17,235 nt of DNA, taken from contig CAZTWC010000056.1 in NCBI GenBank assembly GCA_964617105.1, forward strand, positions 1 to 17,235. The letters are read 5' to 3'. The notes below the pieces were generated by a model. The model did no database searches, had not been told where the DNA came from, and saw only the letters and a program-made list of their open reading frames with translations. Source of the stretch: CAZTWC01 sp964617105 [NCBI: uncultured Myxococcia bacterium]. Its GTDB lineage: Bacteria; CAZTWC01. Each line of letters begins with the position of its first letter. The first letter of the stretch is position 1. Positions 8,158 to 14,589 of the stretch are shown here, one piece after another. The position numbers and the translations under genes were made by a program.

Positions 8158-9059
8158 TGCAAACCACATCTTTTTTAAAATGGGCTGGCGGTAAGAGCCA
8201 GTTGTTGGAAAAATTTACTCAATATTTTCCGTCTCAATTGAAAAAAGGAAAGTTAAACTACTTTGAACCTTTTATTGGAGGCGGCTCTCTTTTTTTCTTT
8301 TTAAAGCCAAAGTACAACCTGGCCCAATGCTATTTAAGTGACATTGCCCCAGATTTGATTTTGGTTTACCGGATAGTGAAAAAAAGTTGTCAAGATTTGC
8401 TTAAAATCTTGCAAAAAATGGAAGATAAATATTTACCTTTAGATCAAGATGGGCGTAAAGAGTATTATTATGAGGTGCGGCATCAATTTAACTATAACCG
8501 GAATGAGGATTTTTCTCGCATAAACTCCAAAGGAATAGAACGGGCGGCGCAAATAATATTTCTCAATCGAACCTGTTTTAATGGCTTGTTTAGACACAAC
8601 AGCAAAGGTGAGTTTAATGTTCCCATTGGAAGTTATAAAAAGCCCGTTATTGTTCAGGAAACTAAGTTAACCAACGCAGCTGAATTATTAAAGAATGTAA
8701 CTCTTGAAAATGCCGATTTCAGTGCAGTAGAAGATTTGGTGACAGCTGATTCTTTTGTCTATTTTGACCCGCCTTACCGTCCTTTAAGTAAAACCTCCAG
8801 TTTTACCGCCTATAGTAAAAATAGTTTTGACGATGCTGAACAAATGCGGTTGGCCAGATTATTTAAAAAACTGGATAAGAAAGGAGCTCTGTTGATGCTG
8901 AGTAACTCTGATCCGCAGAATATCGGCGGCTCAGAGGATGATTTTTTTATTCGGCATTATGGCAACTACAATATCTCCCGCCTGGAGGCCAGGCGCAACA
9001 TAAACTCCAAATCACTTGGCCGGGGGAAAATATACGAATTGGTAATTACAAATTATTAA
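8157..9059 (+). CDS. dam: Dam/DpnM-like DNA adenine-N6 methyltransferase (D12 class)
   Basis: A 300-residue D12-class methyltransferase that transfers a methyl group from S-adenosylmethionine to adenine N6. It has FLKWAGGKSQLL (residues 6-17), FEPFIGGGSLFF (36-47, SAM binding) and the catalytic DPPY at 204-207 followed by RPLSKTSSF. The end (SRLEAR, GRGKIYELVITNY) is close to DpnM-type enzymes, so GATC is the likely target. I chose the ATG at 8157, which shares its A with the TAA stop of the SDR gene (TAATG); an in-frame ATG at 8133 would overlap the SDR gene by 25 bp. No GATC endonuclease is adjacent, so it looks solitary and perhaps regulatory or epigenetic. Its operon partners, a transporter and an SDR, are unusual for such a gene. 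Confidence 0.92.
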   Translation: MQTTSFLKWAGGKSQLLEKFTQYFPSQLKKGKLNYFEPFIGGGSLFFFLKPKYNLAQCYLSDIAPDLILVYRIVKKSCQDLLKILQKMEDKYLPLDQDGRKEYYYEVRHQFNYNRNEDFSRINSKGIERAAQIIFLNRTCFNGLFRHNSKGEFNVPIGSYKKPVIVQETKLTNAAELLKNVTLENADFSAVEDLVTADSFVYFDPPYRPLSKTSSFTAYSKNSFDDAEQMRLARLFKKLDKKGALLMLSNSDPQNIGGSEDDFFIRHYGNYNISRLEARRNINSKSLGRGKIYELVITNY

Positions 9060-9073
9060 AGTACCGCTTTAAT
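9055..9073. terminator. Possible bidirectional terminator hairpin between dam and purN
   Basis: ATTAAAG and CTTTAAT form a perfect 7-bp stem around the loop TACCG, followed by TTTTAA on the plus strand. It sits exactly at the convergent stops of the methylase and purN. The stem is AT-rich and weak, so efficiency is doubtful. Confidence 0.35.
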
Positions 9074-9683
9074 TTTTAATCACCACCAACCGGTCTTTAA
9101 TCTCAACCATTCCTCTGGCGATCCAATCAATTGCCTTGGGATAAATAACATGTTCCTGCTGCAAAATTCTTTGCTGGAGTAATTCCAGAGTATCATCATC
9201 CATTACCGGAACCGTAGCCTGAATAATAATGGGGCCATGGTCCACTTTTTCATCCACAAAATGGACAGTGCAACCACTGATTTTAACCCCATAATTCAGA
9301 GCCTGCACTTGGGCCTCCAGGCCGGGAAAAGATGGAAGCAGAGAAGGATGGATATTGATTACCCGTTGGGGAAACTGCTCCAGAAAAGCCGGAGAAACAA
9401 CTCGCATATACCCGGCCAGACAGACCAGATCTACCTGGAACTCTTTTAGTTTGGCTACCATAGCCAGATCCATCTCTTTTTTACTTTTAAAACCTTTCCG
9501 CTTGAATACTAAACCGGGAATATTGGCCTCTTCGGCTCTTTTCAAACCCAAAGCCTTGGCCTTGGAACTGATCACCACTTCCACTTTGGCATTGATCTGG
9601 TTTTGATTACAATTATCAATAATAGATTGCAAATTGGTTCCTGAACCAGATATCAAAATCCCTAGTTTTAAGATTTTACTCAT
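9069..9683 (-). CDS. purN: Phosphoribosylglycinamide formyltransferase
   Basis: GAR transformylase of 204 residues, the usual PurN length. It transfers the formyl group of 10-formyl-tetrahydrofolate to glycinamide ribonucleotide in de novo purine synthesis. ILISGSGTNLQSII near the N-terminus binds the phosphoribosyl substrate. The INIHPSLLPSFPG block provides the catalytic Asn and His, and VDHGPII carries the catalytic Asp. AGGAG precedes the ATG at good spacing. It starts 14 bp after the purM stop and is the last gene of the prs-SPL-purM-purN run. Confidence 0.95.
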   Translation of the reverse strand: MSKILKLGILISGSGTNLQSIIDNCNQNQINAKVEVVISSKAKALGLKRAEEANIPGLVFKRKGFKSKKEMDLAMVAKLKEFQVDLVCLAGYMRVVSPAFLEQFPQRVINIHPSLLPSFPGLEAQVQALNYGVKISGCTVHFVDEKVDHGPIIIQATVPVMDDDTLELLQQRILQQEHVIYPKAIDWIARGMVEIKDRLVVIKN

Positions 9684-9697
9684 GGTATTCTCCTATT

Positions 9698-10744
9698 TTA
9701 TATCACTTCAACAGAGATGAGCTTTTCATGCCTCTTAGTAATGAATCCAATTTTAGATGCCGCCAAATTATGATCTTTTTCAAGGGTATCAATAATTTGA
9801 TTTGCATCAGATTTATCAGCAATCATCACCATGCCGATTCCCATATTAAAAGTCCTGAACATCTCTTTTTCATCTACATTTCCCCACTCTTGTAAAAGAT
9901 GGAAAATCTGTTTTCGAGACCAGGCGGCCGAATCGATCATGGCGGCGAAACTGGTTGGAAGGACTCGTTCAATATTGTCGTAAAATCCTCCCCCAGTTAT
10001 GTGGGCAATGGCTGAAATTGGGTATTGCTTTAAAATTTGCAAAACCGGTTTTACATAAATAGAAGTTGGAGTCAGCAACTCTTGACCAATACTGGTTCCC
10101 TCTAATTCTGCCGGACAATCGGAAGGATTTAGCCCTTTGACGTCAAAACAAATTTTTCTGGCCAAAGAAAAACCATTGGAATGAAGTCCGGATGATTCCA
10201 ATCCAATAATCACTTGGCCGTCCTTCACTTTAGTACCGTCCAATATTTTTTCTCTATCAACTATTCCCACGCAAAAGCCAGCCAATTCGTATTCTCCTGG
10301 TTGATAAAAACCGGGAAGTTCAGCAGTTTCACCGCCAATTAGGGCGCATTCTGACATTTGGCAACCCTGGACAATCCCCTCGATCACTTTAGCAGCCTGA
10401 TTCACCTCAAGTTTGGCCACCGCCAAATAGTCTAGAAAAAACAAAGGCTTTGCACCACAAGCTAAAATATCATTTACATTCATAGCTACTAAGTCTATGC
10501 CAACGGTGTGGTGCCGCTCAAGAGAAAAGGCTAATTTTAACTTGGTTCCAACTCCATCAGTGCTGCTTACCAACACCGGGTGTTTATAGTCCATTCCCTT
10601 AAGATCAAACAGTCCGCCAAAAGATCCAAGGCCGCCTAAAACTCTGGAGGAATGGGTAGATTTGATTAGCGGTCCGATCTCATTTACGAAAAGGTTGGCC
10701 TGGTCAATATTCACACCACTATCTTTGTAAGTTAAATTTCCCAT
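9698..10744 (-). CDS. purM: Phosphoribosylformylglycinamidine cyclo-ligase (AIR synthetase)
   Basis: PurM, 348 residues, the normal length. It closes the imidazole ring of AIR using ATP in de novo purine synthesis. Recognisable blocks are TYKDSGVNID at the N-terminus, SSTDGVGTKLK, AMNVNDILACGA, ALIGGETAELPG and HITGGGFYDNIERVLP, which together are diagnostic. The ATG at 10744 has AAGGGGA upstream, which overlaps the stop codon of the SPL-like gene. The frame can be extended a further 36 codons upstream into that gene, but those residues are not PurM-like. Coupled to purN 14 bp downstream. Confidence 0.97.
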   Translation of the reverse strand: MGNLTYKDSGVNIDQANLFVNEIGPLIKSTHSSRVLGGLGSFGGLFDLKGMDYKHPVLVSSTDGVGTKLKLAFSLERHHTVGIDLVAMNVNDILACGAKPLFFLDYLAVAKLEVNQAAKVIEGIVQGCQMSECALIGGETAELPGFYQPGEYELAGFCVGIVDREKILDGTKVKDGQVIIGLESSGLHSNGFSLARKICFDVKGLNPSDCPAELEGTSIGQELLTPTSIYVKPVLQILKQYPISAIAHITGGGFYDNIERVLPTSFAAMIDSAAWSRKQIFHLLQEWGNVDEKEMFRTFNMGIGMVMIADKSDANQIIDTLEKDHNLAASKIGFITKRHEKLISVEVI

Positions 10745-10757
10745 AATTATTCCCCTT

Positions 10758-11939
10758 TTAAGAACTAAAGATCTCTGGTAATAGCGAACATCCCGGTAAT
10801 TGGTTAAATAGTTTTTTCCACATCCATTGGTTTTCCATACACAAGTAGACATTTTTATCCAGATTGTATTTTTTCAAACAGGTCAGTAACCACGAATATA
10901 ACTGAAGTCGGATATCTCTGAAGTAGCGATATTTGCCATCAGATCCTCGACAAAATTCTCCATAAAAAATGTAGGGAAAATTAGTCCTGGTTAAATTTTC
11001 TCTTGAACCCATATTTTTTATTAGCATCTCTTCTATGGGGCCGGTAAATCTAAATCCCCCCATACTTATCCAGGTAATTGAATTTCTTTCAAGATGATCT
11101 GCTAATGATTCAATTAATTTTTGATACTCTTTTTTCCAATTCGGATAATAAAAGATAGGATCAAAATGGAGGGCGATTTTATAACCGTTTTTAACTGCTT
11201 GTTTAATGGCAGATAACCTGCTCTCAACACTGGCTGAACCTGGTTCAAAACTCTTTTGAATTAGGGGAGTATTCATAGACCAACCTAAAACGATTCCCGG
11301 GCCAGGAGTCAATCTCATCAGGTTTTGGATATTATTGCTTTTAGTTTTTAGTTCAAAGGAGATTCTTTCATAAGGGGAAAATAATTTTACCAAAAATGGC
11401 GCCAAAGGCACCAGATGATCCAGGGCCAGGCTGTCGCACAACTCGCCAGTGCCAATTCGGATAATTCCCTGGCGGTTTTTGAGTAAAGACTCTATCTGTT
11501 CGTTAAGATTATCCAAATCGGTGCGAACAAAAATAGCCGGAAAATTCAAATAAACCTGAAGAATGCAATAGGAGCAGTTAATTGGGCAATTTTCCATTAC
11601 ATCCAAAGTATAATAGTTACAGCACAACATCCCTGGACTTTGAGGGCACTTCCTGATTTTATCTCCCTTTTGGCGCCCAAAATAGAGTCTATTTTTATCC
11701 TGGCCCGGTTTGGTTACAGGGACGGTTTTATTTTCCTCTTTTTGAATCATCTCTGCTAAAAAAGTTTGCCGGTTTTCAACTACATTAATATCAATATCTG
11801 GTAAATATTGGCGGCATTGTTTAAAGAGCCACGAATCCATTGCCTTTGGCTCAACAAAAATTTCTTGTATATTAGAAGGGTGGAGATTTAGTTTTGCACC
11901 GCTAGAGGAGAGTTTAGATGAAGAAGGGTTTAGAGCCAT
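10758..11939 (-). CDS. Spore photoproduct lyase-like radical SAM protein
   Basis: A 393-residue radical SAM enzyme. The cluster motif is C118-x3-C122-x2-C125 (CPINCSYC). The whole protein follows the SPL family: an IFVEPKA start block, RTDLDN, TGELCDSLALDHL, FELKTKSN, SFEPGSASVESRL, ALHFDPIFYYPNW and GGFRFTGP. By hand alignment with Bacillus SPL, Tyr96 is kept (Y124), but Tyr98 is Ile126 and the hydrogen donor Cys141 is Glu166, with a Cys two residues later (C168). Classical spore photoproduct repair is therefore doubtful; an SPL-like relative of unknown substrate is safer. No sporulation genes are visible. It sits between prs (18 bp) and purM (13 bp). No clear Shine-Dalgarno precedes the ATG, so translation may depend on coupling. 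Confidence 0.88.
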   Translation of the reverse strand: MALNPSSSKLSSSGAKLNLHPSNIQEIFVEPKAMDSWLFKQCRQYLPDIDINVVENRQTFLAEMIQKEENKTVPVTKPGQDKNRLYFGRQKGDKIRKCPQSPGMLCCNYYTLDVMENCPINCSYCILQVYLNFPAIFVRTDLDNLNEQIESLLKNRQGIIRIGTGELCDSLALDHLVPLAPFLVKLFSPYERISFELKTKSNNIQNLMRLTPGPGIVLGWSMNTPLIQKSFEPGSASVESRLSAIKQAVKNGYKIALHFDPIFYYPNWKKEYQKLIESLADHLERNSITWISMGGFRFTGPIEEMLIKNMGSRENLTRTNFPYIFYGEFCRGSDGKYRYFRDIRLQLYSWLLTCLKKYNLDKNVYLCMENQWMWKKLFNQLPGCSLLPEIFSS

Positions 11940-11957
11940 AATGGCTAATAGTCCCGG

Positions 11958-12941
11958 CTAGATTTGTAAAGAGATGGCTTTAAAAGATATTGACTTCTGA
12001 AATAGACGGGATATCGATTCTCCATTGTGAATACATTTAATCGCTTTGGCAAATAACGGCGCTACCGAAAGTTGAACGATTTTCTTGCTTCTATTTTTCA
12101 AAGGCAAGGAGTTGGTAGTAACCAGTTTGGTGATAGTTGAATCTTCAATTTTTTCATAGGCGTCTTTGGTAAATACCGGATGGACTACACCAACATAAAT
12201 GTCTTGGGCGCCTTTCTCCTTAATGGCCTGGCTAGCGCGAATAATAGAGGCTCCCGTGGCTATTTCATCGTCAAAAATGATACAGTTTTTACCTTCTATG
12301 TCACCGATAACATTAAATATTTCTGGCTGTTCAGTATCATCGTGACGGCGTTTGTCGAGAATGGCTAAATTCATCTTCAGGTTTTTGGCAAACCAGCCGG
12401 CCCGTTTGGCTGATCCAGCGTCAGTGGCAACCACAATGGAGTTTTTAAGCCCAATTTCTCGAAAGTATTCACAAATAACATTTCCACCAACCAACTGGTC
12501 AGTAGGAATATTGAAAAAGCCCTGAATTTGGGGACTATGCAGATCCATAGCCAATATCCGACTGGCTCCGGCAGTTTCTAACAGATCACCCATTAGCCGG
12601 GCGGAGATAGAAATTCTAGGTTCATCTTTTTTATCAGAGCGCACATAAGGAAAATATGGTAACACCGCAGTAATACGTGCCGCAGAGGCATATTTGAGGG
12701 CATCAAGGCTGATAAGGGTTTCCAAAATATAATTACTAAGTCCAGGCGTACAGGCGGTTTGGATAAAAAACACATCTGCCTCTCGGACATTTTCTTTAAC
12801 CACCGCTTTGATATTATCGTTGGAAAAGGTTACAAAGTCGATGTTTGAAAGAGGAATATCTAGACATTCACATACTTCCAAAGCAAATTCTCGATGAGAG
12901 GAACCGGAAAAGATCAATAACCGTTGGCTGTAATTAATCAT
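11958..12941 (-). CDS. prs: Ribose-phosphate pyrophosphokinase (PRPP synthetase)
   Basis: Makes PRPP from ribose 5-phosphate and ATP, the precursor used by the purine genes that follow. 327 residues from the ATG at 12941. LIFSGSSHREFA is the usual N-terminus. Other blocks are LPYFPYVRSDKKDEPRISI, DLHSPQIQGFF with H135, ATDAGSAKRAG, the flexible loop DKRRH, and the PRPP loop FDDEIATGASI at 223-233. That loop deviates from the common DDxIDTxGT form but keeps the two Asp and the Thr. An upstream TTG at 13040 would add 33 residues unlike Prs and lies before the predicted transcription start, so it is rejected. GAGAGAG lies just before the ATG. First gene of its operon. Confidence 0.95.
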   Translation of the reverse strand: MINYSQRLLIFSGSSHREFALEVCECLDIPLSNIDFVTFSNDNIKAVVKENVREADVFFIQTACTPGLSNYILETLISLDALKYASAARITAVLPYFPYVRSDKKDEPRISISARLMGDLLETAGASRILAMDLHSPQIQGFFNIPTDQLVGGNVICEYFREIGLKNSIVVATDAGSAKRAGWFAKNLKMNLAILDKRRHDDTEQPEIFNVIGDIEGKNCIIFDDEIATGASIIRASQAIKEKGAQDIYVGVVHPVFTKDAYEKIEDSTITKLVTTNSLPLKNRSKKIVQLSVAPLFAKAIKCIHNGESISRLFQKSISFKAISLQI

Positions 12942-12990
12942 ATTACTCTCTCTTTGATGTTTGGGATTAGTAAAGCGTTCTGCAGATAAA

Positions 12991-13019
12991 AAGATACTGA
13001 AAAAATCCACTCGGGTCAA
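12991..13019 (-). promoter_or_regulatory. Sigma-70-type promoter for the prs-SPL-purMN operon
   Basis: On the minus strand, TTGACC (13019-13014) is followed after exactly 17 bp by TATCTT (12996-12991). The start of transcription would be near 12984, giving a leader of about 43 nt before prs. No PurR box or riboswitch-sized leader is evident. Confidence 0.6.
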
Positions 13020-13053
13020 CCCTAAAAAGAGTTCATCCAAATATTAATTGAAA

Positions 13054-13443
13054 CTAGTTTAATTGAGAAGATTGGCAGGGCAGATCAAAGGTACCTATTT
13101 GAAGAAAAAAGACAAACTCATGCAATTTTTTTTGATCCACAGTTGATATTTTATGAATTTGAAGACCAAATCTGCAGGAGTAATCAGTGGATTTTTTCAT
13201 CCATACTATTCTACCGGTTAGTTTTACCGGGGTATGACTCCAGGGAACTTTAAATTTAATTGGCATATTTATGCCAAGTTCAATTTCCTGGACAACCTTA
13301 ATGCCTAATCCTTTATGGGTGATATCTACCATTTTAGCAGGCAGCCATTTTTTCCCTATTTGCATTTTCATAGGCATATTAACTGGAATCCTGGGTATAA
13401 GACGAAACCCTTTTAAATTCTCAGTTTCCTTTCTCCAGTTCAT
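13054..13443 (-). CDS. PilZ domain protein (candidate cyclic-di-GMP receptor)
   Basis: A 129-residue single-domain protein. The c-di-GMP signature is present as R14-x3-R18 (RLIPR) and D40-I-T42-x2-G45 (DITHKG), where Thr takes the place of the usual Ser or Asn in DxSxxG. After this come beta strands typical of PilZ (KFKVPW, LTGRIVWMKK, CRFGLQI). Single-domain PilZ proteins commonly adjust motility, exopolysaccharide or gene expression in response to c-di-GMP. GGGAG lies seven bases before the ATG. The gene has its own upstream region with a possible sigma-54 promoter, divergent from the STAS-like gene, and sits near flagellin, consistent with a motility role. A 112-bp gap with the prs promoter separates it from prs. 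Confidence 0.82.
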   Translation of the reverse strand: MNWRKETENLKGFRLIPRIPVNMPMKMQIGKKWLPAKMVDITHKGLGIKVVQEIELGINMPIKFKVPWSHTPVKLTGRIVWMKKSTDYSCRFGLQIHKISTVDQKKLHEFVFFLQIGTFDLPCQSSQLN

Positions 13444-13540
13444 TTTTTTCTCCCTGACCGAAATTTATTTATGTCATCCGACTAATGGTGAAAAAATTGA
13501 TTTGCAGTTAATTTTCTGATGGCAACTACTTTTATATAGT

Positions 13541-13556
13541 AGCAAAAAGCAGGCCA
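13541..13556 (-). promoter_or_regulatory. Candidate sigma-54 promoter for the PilZ gene
   Basis: Minus strand: TGGCCT at 13556-13551, five bases, then TTGCT at 13545-13541. The GG and GC dinucleotides are at the canonical 12-bp separation. Two bases of the -24 element differ from TGGCAC. Predicted start near 13530, about 87 nt before the PilZ ATG. Confidence 0.48.
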
Positions 13557-13574
13557 AGATCAGAGGATGATTAT

Positions 13575-13590
13575 GGTGATCTACATCACA
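13575..13590. promoter_or_regulatory. CRP/FNR-family-like palindromic site
   Basis: GGTGA-TCTACA-TCACA is one base away from the symmetric CRP-type core TGTGA-N6-TCACA and is followed by TTT as in good CRP sites. It lies between the two divergent sigma-54 promoter candidates, about 50 bp from the predicted PilZ start and 85 bp from the STAS-like gene start. A CRP/FNR-family regulator or a sigma-54 enhancer-binding protein could use it. Confidence 0.5.
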
Positions 13591-13641
13591 TTTCAGACCA
13601 AATAGGAGAAAGTTTTGACGGTTTATCTGACTGTTTGTTGT

Positions 13642-13657
13642 TGGCACACAATTTGCA
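13642..13657 (+). promoter_or_regulatory. Sigma-54 (-24/-12) promoter for the STAS-like gene
   Basis: TGGCAC-ACAAT-TTGCA matches the RpoN consensus TGGCAC-N5-TTGCW at every specified base, with the exact spacing. A transcription start near 13668 is predicted, leaving a leader of about 205 nt before the ATG at 13874. Activation would need an enhancer-binding protein that is not encoded in the window. Confidence 0.78.
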
Positions 13658-13873
13658 TTAAATAACAGTTGTATATCAACAAAGTTAGTTGTATTTATTC
13701 GATTAACATTTAATATACTGATTTAACAAGACAAATTGTGTTTGTATAAAATCTCGCAATCTTTTTATGATGCAATTTTGTCAATAAGCGTGAAATTTTT
13801 ACCTACTAAGCATATTTTTAAAACTTCAGTTAACATTTCTGGCCTGAGGCTTTGATAGATATAGGAGGGAAAA
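13658..13873 (+). other. Long AT-rich leader of the STAS-like gene
   Basis: About 205 nt of presumed untranslated leader with no ORF and no strong hairpin. Small elements only: GTTG-TATAT-CAAC at the predicted start (13668-13680), ACAAA-TTGTG-TTTGT around 13731-13745, a TATAAA at 13745-13750 with a poor -35, and GCC-TGA-GGC near 13842. It ends in a very strong Shine-Dalgarno, AGGAGGG. I see no known riboswitch. Confidence 0.4.
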
Positions 13874-14143
13874 ATGGCTAACTACGAGATTAAAACTTTT
13901 AACAAAAAACATGGCATCAAGTTCAAAATAGATGGTGAATTTGATGGCGCAACGGCCTGGGATATACGTAATATTCTTAGTGATAAATTTCAGGATCACC
14001 AGATGAGATATACCTTTGACTTTTCAAAAGTCAGGAAGTTTTATCCATTTGGGGTAATGGTTTTTACCCAGGGACTAAAGGCAATCGACCCAACCCTTTC
14101 TAGATTTAAATTTATGGGCAATAAAGCGCCAATTTTTAAATAA
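13874..14143 (+). CDS. Small STAS-like domain protein
   Basis: 89 residues. The pattern of a basic start, KFKIDGEFDGATAWDIRNIL, YTFDFSKVRKF and GVMVFTQGLKAI follows the beta-alpha arrangement of STAS/SpoIIAA anti-sigma-antagonist domains. The position that normally holds the phosphorylatable Ser (as in IDSSG) reads FYPFG here, so regulation by Ser phosphorylation is unlikely. It could be a scaffold or partner-binding protein in a signalling or motility pathway. AGGAGGG directly before the ATG, together with the sigma-54 promoter, suggests strong, conditional expression. It is monocistronic: the next gene (nikR) is convergent, 14 bp away, with no hairpin between. The family assignment is by pattern only. 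Confidence 0.6.
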   Translation: MANYEIKTFNKKHGIKFKIDGEFDGATAWDIRNILSDKFQDHQMRYTFDFSKVRKFYPFGVMVFTQGLKAIDPTLSRFKFMGNKAPIFK

Positions 14144-14157
14144 TTTTCTGGTTAGGA

Positions 14158-14574
14158 TTATAGATTTATACCAGAAGTTGCTGGTATTACTTTGCCGTAC
14201 TTTACATCTTTGGTGCTGGCCAGGGCTTCACCCATAGTTAATATCTCTTTTGAGTTGCCTCTGAGAATCAATACTTCCAGGCAATTATGGGCGTCCATAT
14301 GAACATGAAGGGCAGAAACTACTGCCTTGTGGTTTTTATGTTGAATTGAAGTTAATCTTTGAGATAGATCAGATGAATCATGATCATATACCAGAACCAC
14401 CACCGCTACTTTTTCGCTATCATCAGAAGGAGATGACCATTCCTGATTTACTAACTGTTTCCTGATTAGGTCTCTAACCGCCTCAGATCTATTCTGGTAT
14501 CCGCGTTTATTGATGTACTCATCAAACTGAAGGAGTAAGTTATCATCTAAAGAGATGCCAATCCTTTGTAACAT
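14158..14574 (-). CDS. nikR: Nickel-responsive transcriptional regulator NikR
   Basis: 138 residues. The N-terminal ribbon-helix-helix DNA-binding domain (RIGISLDDNLLLQFDEYI, NRSEAVRDLI) is followed by an ACT-like nickel-binding domain. The high-affinity Ni ligands of E. coli NikR (His76, His87, His89, Cys95) have exact counterparts at H79, H90, H92 and C98, with a constant offset of three. It should repress nickel uptake or related genes when nickel is sufficient. It starts 15 bp after the flagellin stop on the same strand, so it is probably read from the flagellin promoter. No clear Shine-Dalgarno is visible. No nickel transporter, hydrogenase or urease gene is in the window. Confidence 0.93.
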   Translation of the reverse strand: MLQRIGISLDDNLLLQFDEYINKRGYQNRSEAVRDLIRKQLVNQEWSSPSDDSEKVAVVVLVYDHDSSDLSQRLTSIQHKNHKAVVSALHVHMDAHNCLEVLILRGNSKEILTMGEALASTKDVKYGKVIPATSGINL

Positions 14575-14589
14575 AATTATAACCGGCTA

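Noticed and set aside
10745-10852. 36-codon N-terminal extension of purM
   Set aside because: It reads through the 3' end of the SPL-like gene, is not PurM-like, and a strong Shine-Dalgarno precedes the ATG at 10744.
12942-13040. 33-codon extension of prs from a TTG
   Set aside because: It includes the predicted promoter and is unlike Prs N-termini.
13045-13060. AAACTAGTTT palindrome at the PilZ stop as a terminator
   Set aside because: No loop, no T-run and flanking bases do not extend the stem.
13703-13838. Direct repeat TTAACATTT (13703-13711 and 13830-13838)
   Set aside because: Nine AT-rich bases in an AT-rich leader are easily explained by chance.
14144-14157. Expected terminator between the convergent STAS-like and nikR genes
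   Set aside because: No inverted repeat can be found in the 14 bp or immediately around it.
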